Source: Tritrichomonas musculus
Taxonomy: Eukaryota > Parabasalia > Tritrichomonadida > Tritrichomonadidae
Direction of reading: 5' to 3'
Assembly (NCBI GenBank): GCA_039105265.1
Contig: JAPFFF010000069.1
Span: forward strand, 186,001-250,000
Length of the DNA stretch: 64,000 nt
Within the stretch, counting starts at the first letter, position 1; each line of letters starts with the position of its first letter. Made by a program: the position numbers and the translations under genes. Shown here in pieces: positions 1 to 10,019 of this stretch. Under the pieces are notes generated by a model. It was not told where the DNA came from, searched no databases, and saw only the letters and a list, made by a program, of their open reading frames with translations.

Positions 1-1290
1 AATCCTTTGATAACAGATGAATTTGGTTGGTATCAATGGGATGTTCCAAGAGGCTTTTGGCAAGTCAAATACGAAAAATTAAATTATGAAACATCTTTTA
101 GTAATTGGCTTGAAGTTCCTCCTCCTCAATTTGATGTTAATATTCCTTTGGTTTCATTTGTTCAACCAGAAATTAAGCGAATAATAGGATTTGAGTCTTA
201 TATTGAGATAGAATTCACTAAATTCATGATGATTGACAATATGAATTCAAGTAATATTTTAATCTCTAAAAACGATAAAATTGTTAATGGAAAAATAATT
301 TTTGTTAACTCAGAACCTGATCCTAATCTAGTCAATGTAAATTACTCATTATTGATTAATTTTATTCCTGATGAACCGTTCTTTAAAAATGATAAAATAT
401 CTGTTTTAATTAAAAATGATCTAACAAGTTATTCTGGTGTTAGAATGAATTCTGATTATATGAAAACAATTTCAATTATAATCAAACCGAAAATTATTTG
501 TGATAATGAAACACAATGTATTATATATGGAGAAACAAATAGAATTAATTTCACTGTTTTAATTGATCCATTTGAATCAGTTTTGGGCAAAAAATTGTTG
601 TTAAAAACAGATTCAAAGAATATTGTTGAACCTGAAAATCAATCAATTGAAATAAAGAACAATAAATCTATTGATATTAATCTTAAGATTTTAAATCCAG
701 GAAAAGTTCAAGTTTTTTTAGAGATAGAAAACACATCAATTAATTCATTAAAAGAATTTCAAATTGATGTTCCAAAAATAAAATTAGAGCCTGTAATTGC
801 ATCAATAAGATCAAATTCATATGTTCTTAAAAATATATCATTAGAATTGTATTCAAAAGAAGAAGATAGTGTAATTTATTTTAAAACAAATGAAACAGAT
901 GAATACCAAATATACAATGAACCTTTGATAATTGAACAAGATATTGTTATAACAACTTTTGCAACGCACGATGATTATAAAAATAGTGACCTTGTTTCAT
1001 ACACATACTTTTTGAGCTATACTTACACGATCACATTTGATTCAGATGGAGGATGCATTGATATACTTTCAAAAGAAGTTAGAACGAATGAAAAATATGG
1101 TAAATTGCCTTTACCAAATAAAGACAATTTTATTTTTAAAGGCTGGTTTTTAAATCAACAATATTCAATCTTAATCACAGATGAATCAATCGTGAATATT
1201 TCAGAAAATACAACTGTTTATGCTAAATGGATCCATGAATCCAAGAAAGACAAAGATGAAACAATTGAACAGAATTATACATTTTCTTGA
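1..1290 (+). CDS. Surface-type protein, 3' part (CHB_HEX_C and InlB-type repeats)
   Basis: The reading frame is open at the left edge (first codons N-P), so the true start lies outside the window; at least 429 residues are seen. The first ~50 residues match a carbohydrate-associated bacterial module (WYQWDVPRGFWQVKYEK, then NWLEVPPPQFDVNI). Residues ~260-337 look like a chitobiase/beta-hexosaminidase C-terminal domain, which adds beta-sandwich spacers to secreted proteins. Residues ~338-411 form an InlB/Listeria-Bacteroides repeat (FDSDGG, FKGW, TVYAKW). The tail is short, acidic and basic, with no membrane segment. Such modules are typical of bacterial surface proteins and are known in Trichomonas surface protein families. 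Codon use is AT-rich like the flanks. The role is inferred to be extracellular adhesion or scaffolding; the family name is uncertain. Confidence 0.75.
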   Translation, partial: NPLITDEFGWYQWDVPRGFWQVKYEKLNYETSFSNWLEVPPPQFDVNIPLVSFVQPEIKRIIGFESYIEIEFTKFMMIDNMNSSNILISKNDKIVNGKIIFVNSEPDPNLVNVNYSLLINFIPDEPFFKNDKISVLIKNDLTSYSGVRMNSDYMKTISIIIKPKIICDNETQCIIYGETNRINFTVLIDPFESVLGKKLLLKTDSKNIVEPENQSIEIKNNKSIDINLKILNPGKVQVFLEIENTSINSLKEFQIDVPKIKLEPVIASIRSNSYVLKNISLELYSKEEDSVIYFKTNETDEYQIYNEPLIIEQDIVITTFATHDDYKNSDLVSYTYFLSYTYTITFDSDGGCIDILSKEVRTNEKYGKLPLPNKDNFIFKGWFLNQQYSILITDESIVNISENTTVYAKWIHESKKDKDETIEQNYTFS

Positions 1291-1639
1291 ATTCATTATA
1301 AAAAAAAAAATATTAAGATACTTTTATTTTTAAATGCTGCCATTGAATAATATTTCAATGAGAAGGGTAGAAAGTAAAATCCTATTGTGATATTTATATT
1401 TCATTGTGTATATACATTTTATATAATATTATAAAAATATTTTGTAATTATAATTTTTTTTTTTTTTTTTTTTTTTTTTTGACTGTAGAAAAAAAGATAT
1501 TTGCATTTATTTTTTGGTTTATAAAGGTGAAATAATTATCTTATATCCAAAAATATGTGTGTGCTCGATCTGTGTTCGGTGTCGATTTAGTATCTAGCAC
1601 GAATTCGTGAAGCACGAGCATATAGTTCGATAGGTTTAT
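1291..1639. other. AT-rich spacer with a 27-T run
   Basis: There is no gene. It follows the stop codon of the surface-type gene and holds an uninterrupted run of 27 T at 1454-1480. A sharp change to more CG-containing sequence begins near 1560 (for example GCTCGATCTG), which marks the approach to the Polinton remnant. No promoter can be assigned. Confidence 0.6.
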
Positions 1640-1984
1640 CTATATATTTAAACGAATTCGAATTTGGATCATAATACCTGGATTTATATGTGTATGCATC
1701 ATTCTGTTCTTCTTCATTCTGCTTTCGTGGAACTGTTCTAGATACATTGCAGAGCTTACCATTACGTTTCGTGAATCATTTATTCTTTTGGGAGTATCGA
1801 ACTTACTAGCATTTGGATTGCGACGGAACAGGGGGTTAAGAGTCTTATAATCTCTCTTAGCAGTTAACTCTGCAATCGCTCTCTTAAGAAATGTTAAGTC
1901 GTCTGTAGTATATAGCTCTTCTAAGCTTGTTTGTGTTGTATTCTTATTCTTACTCTTCGTAGAAGATGTTTCTCTGGAACTCAT
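1640..1984 (-). CDS. Small protein B of the helicase cassette (R0 copy)
   Basis: A protein of about 115 residues, unknown family. The start at 1984 (MSSRETSS) is preferred because the P1 homologue begins to align there (MSFSETSS at 32957). The core LEELYTTDDLTFLKRAIAEL, then RDYKTLN, RRNPN and KFDTP is shared with small protein A of the same cassette, so A and B are tandem paralogues. A serine/threonine/lysine-rich head precedes the core and the tail is basic and methionine-rich. Nothing indicates a membrane segment. Function unknown. It is part of the same minus-strand series as the helicase. Confidence 0.5.
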   Translation of the reverse strand: MSSRETSSTKSKNKNTTQTSLEELYTTDDLTFLKRAIAELTAKRDYKTLNPLFRRNPNASKFDTPKRINDSRNVMVSSAMYLEQFHESRMKKNRMMHTHINPGIMIQIRIRLNI

Positions 1985-2074
1985 TTCTAAGTAATTAAAC
2001 TCACACATTTCTTGCACAAAAACAATACTATATTCACAATGCACGTATTAAATATGTAATCCGAACCTAATAAA

Positions 2075-2402
2075 TGTTAGCGCTAACTGGTATAGTTGTT
2101 GGGTCATGAAGCATGTCTCCCAGCTTCGGCGGCAGGTGTGAGTTCGATTCGCTACCATACCGATTTTTTCGTATTATTTCGATCCATATTTGTGATAGAG
2201 CCCATAGCGAATTAACACCTATGTGGTAAGCTATTACTTGTGGATTTAGGATAATACGTGGCATTTGCCGGCATTTGCAACCAAAACCAGCTTCGTGGTG
2301 GATTCAGTTTCCTTTCCTTGAGGGATTGATATATAATCCTTGGTACGTATATTGGTTCCTCGAGAGAATGCATTACGTATCCATCATGGGGTTGGTTTTT
2401 GT
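2075..2402 (+). mobile_element. tRNA-headed SINE-like repeat, copy 1
   Basis: The head (2075-2160) has an A-box-like stretch TAGCGCTAACTGG at 2078-2090 and a B-box-like stretch AGTTCGATTCG at 2141-2151, with tRNA-like spacing. The body runs to about 2402 and ends with GTTGGTTTTTG. It aligns along its length with a second copy on the minus strand at 14645-14976; the best-conserved part is just after the head (CCGATTTTTTCGTATTATTT, then CATATTTGTGATAGAGCCCA). In P1 small genes A and B are only about 20 bases apart, while here about 490 bases separate them, so this is an insertion. CGAACCT occurs at 2062-2068 and 2482-2488 and may be a target duplication. A tRNA-derived SINE is the leading reading; a structured RNA gene is the alternative. 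Confidence 0.55.
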
Positions 2403-2532
2403 TCGAAGGTAGACATCTTTTTTGATGTTCTACGATGCTTTCTTTATATGATGTCTCGTTCCTCGACAACATAGTTGAGCTCGAACCTCGGAATTCCGAG
2501 GTACGCATTTTTGATCCAAAAATAACGTTGTA

Positions 2533-2775
2533 TTATTTGGTAGCTTTGCATCCAGGTCGATATTCAAATTTCATTACACCCTTTCTTTTAGTGAAGTGTT
2601 TCACATCACATGGGATCTCTTCATTAAGCTCTCTCGTATCGAACTTCCATATGTTTGGATTACGACAAAGTAATACATTAATAGTCTTATAATCTTTGGA
2701 TTCTACTAGTCGAGCTAGCTCACGTTTCAACTTGTTCATATCATCCGTTGCAGACAGTTCTGTTAATGCGGTCAT
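2533..2775 (-). CDS. Small protein A of the helicase cassette (R0 copy)
   Basis: A protein of about 80 residues, start at 2775 (MTALTELSATDDM) chosen by alignment with the P1 copy at 33031-33273. Motifs in order: TDDMNKLKRELARL, KDYKTIN, LCRNPN, KFDTRELNEEIP, KHFTKRKGVMKFE. The C-terminal part is basic. It is a paralogue of small protein B next door. The family is not recognised; the basic tail would fit nucleic-acid or helicase binding, but that is inference. It lies 3' of the helicase on the same strand. Confidence 0.5.
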   Translation of the reverse strand: MTALTELSATDDMNKLKRELARLVESKDYKTINVLLCRNPNIWKFDTRELNEEIPCDVKHFTKRKGVMKFEYRPGCKATK

Positions 2776-2814
2776 TTCTTTACAACAAAAATACAAAGGA
2801 AACACTTAATTGTT

Positions 2815-4647
2815 TCACTTCTTCACTAATTTATTCAATCGACCCATCTTACCTTTATTCTTAACATATCTCATCTTAATTTCGTATCCATCTGGTATTG
2901 TATTAATATCGATTCCATAATAATCATGCAGATATCTTTTAGTAGGAAACTCTATATTTGTGTTAGGTTCTTCAAATTTGGATTCCGAGGCTTCGTTAAC
3001 AGATTCATTCACTTGTCTAGGACAAGGTTGCTCAGCCACCGAGGTCTCATTTGTTATTGCTGTTCAATCTTTGGTTCCCGAATCGCAAACATGATCATTT
3101 GTTTCAGAGAATGTATCTTCTTCTTCTTCATTCGTTTCGGTGGAGGTAGTATCATTGGATTTACTAAATCGTACACGACCGAATCTACTTAATAAATCAT
3201 CCCAATTTGTTTTACTCATTTCATTCCATGCACTATCACGTAATAGATTCAAACGTCGTTTATATCTATTGTTAGGTGTAGCATACTTTCTTTTATTCAT
3301 ATGCTTTCCATATCTCACATACACGTATACATCCGAATCTCTATTTCGATTTCGACCTAGAAACTGTTCAACACTGGATGTTGTATCGATGAATGTTTGT
3401 ACGAATATAGATAGGACATTCTCTTTAATGGATTGTCCATTCTGGATAGATGAAGTAGATATAACAACGTCAACATCTTCTTCAAATATTCCATCTTCAT
3501 TCAACTTAACTTATTTGGAATCGCCTGTATATAATGCAACCTTATATCGATCTTTCAAGCAATTCTTCAATCTCTTGCATTCTTTCTTATCCTCGATCTT
3601 AACTAATACCTTATCATAATTCATTCTATTTTTATCAATCAAATCAACTATCGCAGCACGTTGTCCATCAGAATCCGATATCAATTTATTAACATAGATG
3701 TTTCTATTATATCTCTCATCAATATGCGGATTAACGATTATGCAATCTCTGAAACCCGCGAAGAGTTTAATATCATTAGCTGTTGCACTTATCAATGCTA
3801 CCTTATCGAACTCTTTGGTTATCTCAATTAATCCAATATGCTGTAATAACATGTGTGCTTCATCTATAACAAGGAAGTAATCTAGTCGTTACTTACTCAT
3901 ATAGTACTCTTCAATTAGATCACCTAAACATTTGGATGCAGTGTTGTATGTTGTAATAATCACATTAACTCCAGCATGTACAGCTTTATGAAACTCTCTA
4001 AATGCATTGTCGTTAACACATAATCGCATTCTAAGTTCTCTATTCATATTACCCAATTTAATATAGAACTCTTCAGCAATATTCACTGTAGGAATTATAA
4101 TCATAAACCTCTCTGTTGCATGTGAGAATATCCATTTACGGATTGCAGTCGATTTACCAGATCCAATTGGAGCTTCACAAATGAACTTCTTCGTTCTAAT
4201 TTGCTTAGTGGTTATACTTAAATCATACTTACTATGGTCCATACTATAATAATCATCATAATCCATATAATCGATTACATTGCCATACTTATCATTTATC
4301 TCTAACTCAGCATCTATATCAACCTGTTCTCCGTTAGTGAGATGCTTAATCGATGCTTCATTAGTTAGTTGTTTCCCATTCATGTCAACATATCCATCAC
4401 ATTGTATAGTATAAACTCGCTCAGGGATCTCATCAAACATCTGCCATTTAATATATGTTGGATCTATTTGCTTTGGATGTTCTTTAACAGTTTGCTCTAT
4501 AATGTTTGCTTTACAATCTGGTTCTGGATGTTCTAATTCTAATTCATTCGATTCACACATTTTTCTAAAGTCATTCACACTCATGTATGTATCGGCGTCT
4601 TCATCTTCATTGGCTACATAATTGTACAACATCGTGCTCAGCGTCAT
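2815..4647 (-). pseudogene. DEAH-box superfamily 2 helicase, broken fossil
   Basis: A broken helicase gene of the R0 element, with about three breaks. Parts recognised: a Walker A motif APIGSGKST, a strand IIIPTVNIAEEF, motif Ib-like IITTYNTAS, a DEAH box, motif III SATA, and a motif VI-like QFLGRNRNRDSD, followed by a low-complexity acidic tail and a basic C-terminus (GYEIKMRY, LNKLVKK). The order fits SF2 helicases of the origin-binding or primase-linked kind seen in large DNA viruses, but the exact family cannot be named by eye. The same C-terminal tail is present at the right end of P1, so the gene belongs to this element lineage. Classical Polintons are not known for a DEAH helicase, which makes the cassette notable. 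Confidence 0.6.
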
Positions 4648-4734
4648 TGTTTCATTTGCAGAAAAAGATCATTTGCTTTACATGTTAATTACATTGTTTA
4701 CATTCTTAATATAATTTTTAATTTTATATGTCTC

Positions 4735-4830
4735 CTTTATTTTTGGACACTAATAGCTCTCATTTATTTGACACAATAGTGATTCATTATTGGACACATA
4801 TAGTGCTTCCTTATTAGGCACAATCATGCT
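4735..4830. repeat. Four iteron-like GGACACA-type repeats upstream of the helicase
   Basis: Four degenerate units with cores at 4745 (GGACAC), 4769 (TGACACA), 4792 (GGACACA) and 4816 (GGCACA) lie 23-25 bases apart, each preceded by TTATT and followed by AT-rich sequence with TAGNNCT or ATGCT. Two more GGACACA cores lie at 5001-5007 and, inverted, 5070-5076. They sit within 90-430 bases of the helicase start, in the position of its promoter or of a replication origin. Confidence 0.45.
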
Positions 4831-5104
4831 ATTGTCATACATGGACTTCACTAAGGAATTATTTGGAAACGATTTCATATTAAAATAGCCGATTTCGCCT
4901 ATTAATATAGTTTATTATAGCATTTATTTTAGGTTATCGTTTTTGAATTGACATATATTAATAGATCGTAGACATAAGTAAACATATATCTTTAGACCCT
5001 GGACACAATTGGCACTAATAATACATATTATTATATTCGACTTTGGGGAGTATTAGCAGGTAACGAGACTGTGTCCAGTATATATAAGAGTTTTAGAAGA
5101 TGCT

Positions 5105-5333
5105 AGAAATAAAAATATTAAATTAATTATGATAGAGGGCTTGTTTATAATTCATTTTTGAGCAAACCTCACGTTTCCTATAAAGATGTCTTAGATTCCG
5201 CCATTTGACTTCGTCAAACTTTGCTACGCAAATCAAATGTTTGAGGATATGCCAACGACTAATGCCAGCGACGTAGGAATAAAAATATGAAATTAATTAT
5301 GATAGAGGGCTTGTTTACATTCTATTTTTGAAG
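5105..5333. repeat. Pair of ~58-bp direct repeats
   Basis: A stretch at 5105-5162 and its near copy at 5275-5333 share ATTATGATAGAGGGCTTGTT and flanking sequence; they are spaced about 170 bases. Between them lies CG-richer sequence without an open frame. They precede the GC-rich hairpin and the fibre fragment, so they may belong to a terminal or subterminal region of the remnant. Confidence 0.6.
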
Positions 5334-5389
5334 CTATTTTAATGAAGTTTGAAATTTGTTGGAAGGGGGTTTGGAGGGCCTCTGAACTT

Positions 5390-5432
5390 GTTAAGGGCGG
5401 GTGGAGCTGCTTGCAGCGAGACACTCCTTAAC
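5390..5432. other. GC-rich hairpin of remnant R0
   Basis: The arms GTTAAGG (5390-5396) and CCTTAAC (5426-5432) enclose a second stem GCTGC/GCAGC (5406-5410, 5413-5417). A matching hairpin with GTTAAGGG/CCCTTAAC arms lies at 32728-32769 in P1, and other GC-rich hairpins lie near the ends of P2 and in R3. Confidence 0.55.
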
Positions 5433-5476
5433 ATTACTACTTAAGTGAAGATGTCAGCTCAGATGCTGGCTCTAGT

Positions 5477-6870
5477 ATGTTAGATGTTATTAAAGATGGC
5501 AGTGAATTACCCGATATCGGGATGGACCCTTATAAGAGAACAGTCAAGACAACTACCGATTTGACTCCATTACTTGAATGGTGTAATAAAAAAACTAGTT
5601 CTCTCCCAGCTATAAAATTCAGCAGTGAATATGATGACCTCAATAAATTAGTTCCAACAATTAACGGCTCAATGGATATTTGCAATAGGTTTAGAAGCTC
5701 TTTAAAACCAACATTTAAAGCAATTACCACAAAATTAATGAGATAAATAGTGAATATATTTCAAAAAATGAATTAGTTAGAGACGATATAATAGATGTTG
5801 TTGGCAAATTTGTTAATGGTGAGGTTCATTTGGAGGCTGAAGACACAATCACAGATGGAACGATTAAAGCAAGATTTTTGGTCCAAAAAGTTAGTGAATA
5901 CAATGATGTTGATTATGAAGAGAATCATATAACTGTCAATATTACTGGCGGTATTATTGATTACCAAGGAACTGATGATTTCCTTAGCTGCGTCATGAAT
6001 GATAAAATATTTATCATATCAAATCCAAATAAACTTAGGGTTGGAGGAATACAGATTAAAGAAAATAAAGCGAAAAGAAGAATGGAATTTGCACTAAATA
6101 ATTTAGTATATGTTTGTGATATAGATGCTTTACATAACAAGATAGATGGAATGCATGAGCAGATAGAAAAAAATGATGCCGCCCTAGCATCTACATTAAA
6201 TGAATTTCCAACTGTTGATGAAGTTAATGAAGCATTAGAGAAAGTTAAGAGTGAAGGGGATAATAAATATTCAACAAAATCTATGGTATATGATCTCCAA
6301 CAATATCTCGAAGATAATTACATGTCATGGGATCAAGTTCAAGCTGGTTACTATGATAAGAATGATTGCGATTCCAAATATGCATTGAAAAGTGAAAATG
6401 AAGAATTGAAGGCAAAAATTGAAAATTTACAAACTGAGAACACTAATTTGAAAGCAACCATAAAATCTTTTGAATCAAGATTAGCTGCGTTAGAAAATCC
6501 TTCACTTGATTGGAAAACTCATTATTCTTCTTTTACTGAGAACATTACTGAATCTCATTCGAAATATTTTATTTTTTATTATGGTGATAACATTTTTCAA
6601 GTAGAAGCTACTACTTTTGACGGTGCGCCTGTAGAAGATGGCGGATATTTGTTAATTTGGACAGATAAGAATCAAAAACAACATTATGTTAGATTAATAA
6701 CTTATAACCATTGTGCTGGTGATAATGAATTGTATATGGATGAAATTTATGGCAAAGAAAATACAATTACCTATATCGGTTATGACATTCTTGTTGAAGA
6801 TATAACACTTGATTTAGATGACAAATATGAATCAAAATTTGATGCAATATATAGAAAGAAAATAGAATAA
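5477..6870 (+). pseudogene. Fibre protein fragment, broken fossil (R0)
   Basis: This is related to the C-terminal part of the P1 fibre. Shared segments include ELPDIG, LLEWCNKK/IIEWCDQE, MDICNRFR/MDMCKRFR, EDTITDGTIKARF/EDIITDGSIRVKL, YVCDIDALHNKID and LNEFPTVDEVN. A heptad-like coiled coil follows (SENEELKAKIENLQTENTNL), and then a distinct ~130-residue tip (DWKTHYSS onward) that is not shared with P1. It is broken, with about one break. The role by analogy is a trimeric stalk-and-tip virion fibre, which is inferred from the coiled coil and repeat style. Confidence 0.6.
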
Positions 6871-7898
6871 ATTATCTGTTTGGGTCTCTCTCACCATCTT
6901 CGAGAAAATATGCTGTTTCGATTGGTATAGGCTATGGTAGGGTGTAATGTTTTTATCCTTGACATTTACTTGTCAATAATCTAACATAAATGGCGGGATG
7001 TTTTTAGGCATTTTGGGGCTGTTTGTTATATTAGGCTTCTGTGTGTGTAAATAATGCTGTGTGTGCGTATTGGTGTTTTAAATCAATTGTTTATAGTATA
7101 GTGTATTTAATTTATGCCGCGTAATATTGTTTGGAAAGATTTTTTCATTATTTTTAGTGAAAAATATTTGTAAATGATATGTTAATAAATATTGTATCGA
7201 TTCCGGGTTGTTATAAGGAGGTAAATAGGCTTTTTCATATAAATTTATTGAAAAAAACATTGACAAAGTGAGTTCATTTTGGTCAGCCCCTTTGGGGCAA
7301 ACGGACCCCAAAATGTCTAAAATCAAATCAAAAAATAATAATAATATAATTTTTAATGTGAAATTTATGTTTTCATTCAAAAAATAAATTGAGAGCTTTA
7401 TCAGATTGACCTAAAAATATAAAAATATAAATATGTATATTATTTTAGCATAATTTAAACATATAATTGATATGTATGCAATCATATATATATTATATTT
7501 AAATTTTAAAATTTCAAAGCAGAAACTAATAGAAAATACTATTTTATTAATTTTTTATAACATTACTTAAAAAATATATAATAAAATCATGAATCTCCAT
7601 GTAAACAAAAAAATAACTTAGTTTTGATTCAGGTATATTCGTTCTATTGTACTTTCTTTTTTTATATTAGCATAAATGAATGATATTCATGTTATTCTGA
7701 TTATATATTACCATAAATTTGAGATATGCAAACACTTTTTTTGTATTGATTCTTTATATTTCAATATAAAGAAGAAAAAACTGATAGTGCCCAAAATAGT
7801 GCAAGTATGTTCATTATATATAATAAAGTTATGAATGTTATAAGGACTACAATTTAATTTTTTCCCATCATACTAATGAGCGAATTAAAAACTCTTTA
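6871..7898. other. AT-rich spacer
   Basis: No supportable gene. The first 450 bases are mixed, with a GT-rich patch near 7040 and a small inverted motif CCCCTTTGGGG at 7287-7297; the rest is strongly AT-rich. The single open frame at 7078-7380 (minus) shows no family resemblance and has low-complexity content. Confidence 0.5.
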
Positions 7899-7900
7899 TA

Positions 7901-9115
7901 TCGGGTGGTGAAAAAGTTCGTGCGTTTTAAATAACTCTTTCAATTATAGACCATTTTTATAATTCATAGGTAATTAAAATACTAATTTATGTGCTTCAAT
8001 TTTTTATTTGAAAATATTGGTTCTTTATCAAGCACACACAGAAATATTTTGAAATTAAAAAACATAGGCCAAATTAATTTTTTCAAAAATGAAAGTTTGA
8101 AAAATAATAAGATAACTTCGCATATAGATAATTTTCTCATATGATTAATATACTATGGCATATGCTACTTATAACTATATAGCAAATGTTTCGATTATAT
8201 ATTTTTATATAAATAAAATTTTATTTTTTTAAAAACCAAACAATAGTGAAGTGAAAAAAATTGGCAAAAAATCTAAATTAAATTGGTGAAATAAATTAGA
8301 TTTAATATAATTATTTTTATGTTATTATATATATTATTTATTTATTATTTTGGAGGATTTATTATTTGTGCATTGATTTATGGTTGCTATTAAATAGCAT
8401 ATATAATAAAAACTATATGAACCATCATTTTAAACGCAGGTAAAAATTGAATCAATATCTAATATAATATTGCACAACTATATTTAAATAATTATCAAAA
8501 TAATTTCATATGAATATCATTCTACTCAAAAAAAATTGTACTAGTTTTATTTTATCAAAAATTAATTTTCTCACAATTTTTTATATTGAATTTAAATATA
8601 TTTTTTTGTTTCTTCTTTTGGTTATTTATGCAAATGATAAAATTATAATTGCTTTATAAACATAAATAAATATTATGATATAAAAATAAATCGAATATTT
8701 CTTTTAAATATCTAGTTATATTAATTATTTTTCTTGAACATTGCTTTTTTACCTATATCATTAAAAGATTATTTTATTTACCATAACCAAGGTAGCTCGA
8801 ATATAACTTATATCAACATAAATTTAGCAAATAATATTATAGATATTTATGATAAAATAATGAAAAAATATTTTGAATTCATTGAATTATTACATCAAAA
8901 ATTGATAATAAAATCAGTTTTGAAAGATATTTTGTAAAAAAATTAAGGGCATTTATTTTGAAACAATAATATGGTAAGGTTCTAATTGATACTGAATCTT
9001 TATAATTTACTAACATATTATATACTTCATATAGTTTATTTATATATAATAAATTAATAATTTCATTTGAAATTCAGTGAGTTTTACAAATCGCACGAAC
9101 TTTTTCACCACCCGA
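7901..9115. mobile_element. Tc1/mariner-like element, no transposase recognised
   Basis: Inverted repeats of about 24 bases containing GGTGAAAAAGTTCGTGCG lie at 7901-7924 and, inverted, at 9092-9115. Each is flanked by TA (7899-7900, 9116-9117), the target duplication of the Tc1/mariner superfamily. The 1,215-bp length is close to a full mariner, but no transposase motifs (such as DNAPSH or SPDLAPSD) are readable; the only open frame (8734-8937) is AT-rich and unlike a transposase. It is therefore a non-autonomous or decayed copy. Confidence 0.75.
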
Positions 9116-9117
9116 TA

Positions 9118-9425
9118 TATACTTAAGGCATGCAAAAGGAAGATATTATTGGTATAATTGGAAGGGTAATTATTAGAAAGTACTTCTTGAGGGGTGAAAT
9201 TATAAAAGATAAAAAATTAAGCTAAGGACAATGGTTATGATGTTGGTATTTGATTTTAAAGATATTGGGATTTTATGTATGAAATTGATAAGTATAGAAA
9301 AATAACGCCTAACAAGAATTAATGGCAATATAGGCTGAGGTTGCTATTTTCCCCTAGCCTATACTTCTTCTCCACAAGTTCAGCTTTACGAATCTTATCT
9401 AAGAATACTCCAAAAGCTCACATTC

Positions 9426-9456
<31 letters not shown>

Positions 9457-10019
9457 CATGTTTTTTAAAAGTAGGCTCACAATTGAGGAATCTTTAAAAG
9501 TCATGAATATACAATATAATAAAAAATAGAATAATTTCTCAAACTAAAGTGTCAATTGGGACATTATTATCATGTATTTATCTAAAAGATTTTGTTGAAG
9601 TATTAAGCATTAGTCTAGCGTTAGAAAAAAAAAAGAGTTTCATTATGATGAATACCTTTGTTTATTTGATCTAAAAGCCAAGAAATGGAGAATATTGTAA
9701 GCTAGTAATACTAAATATATTCAAGAAGTCAGCAAAAGCATAAATTTTTTAAAAATTTCATTACTTTTCTTTTGGGAGGAAAAGAGATAATATGATTTTG
9801 AAACAGTAAGAGATTGCGCGCTTTGGACTTTTTTGCAGTTTGAACATTTTTAGAAGCTTATTTAACCGGATTTCTCAAAAAGTAAATTGAATACAACAAT
9901 AGAGTAAACTTTTTCAATACAAATTGCCCTATATAACAGCCTGAAAGCCAAAAATTCAAGCTTTAGTGAGTAGAAAGTAAAAGCCATGATTTCTGGACAA
10001 GTCCACAAATCCTGGCTTT
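9118..10019. other. Spacer with hairpin and 29-A run
   Basis: No gene is supported. It holds a hairpin with arms TATAGGCT (9329-9336) and AGCCTATA (9356-9363) and an uninterrupted run of 29 A at 9428-9456. Short frames here are broken up and do not match a known family. Confidence 0.5.

Larger units (their letters stand above)
1640..6870. mobile_element. Polinton/Maverick-related remnant R0 (broken)
   Basis: This fossil block contains, from left to right, small gene B (minus), a SINE-like insertion, small gene A (minus), a DEAH helicase (minus), a repeat-rich spacer, a GC-rich hairpin and a fibre fragment (plus). The B-A-helicase order is the same as at the right end of P1 (32808-33752), so the left part is probably the right end of a related element. 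The fibre fragment resembles the C-terminal third of the P1 fibre. No terminal inverted repeats or target duplication could be fixed, so the outer limits are approximate and the block may be two separate relics. Several breaks are present and it looks old. Confidence 0.6.

Noticed and set aside
2075-2160. Functional tRNA gene
   Set aside because: The acceptor stem does not pair well, the anticodon arm is irregular in both copies, and the head continues into a shared repeat body.
2067-2508. Open frames within the SINE-like repeat
   Set aside because: They are not conserved in the second copy, where only the nucleotide layout is shared.
8734-8937. Possible transposase of the 7901-9115 element
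   Set aside because: It contains no mariner catalytic or DNA-binding motif and is simply AT-rich sequence.
1454-9456. Poly-T at 1454 and poly-A at 9428 as ends of one retro-inserted segment
   Set aside because: No matching flanking duplication was seen and the interval contains unrelated elements on both strands; long homopolymers are common in such AT-rich spacers.
9341-9529. Open frame with a lysine run
   Set aside because: It is produced by a 29-A homopolymer and has no family resemblance.
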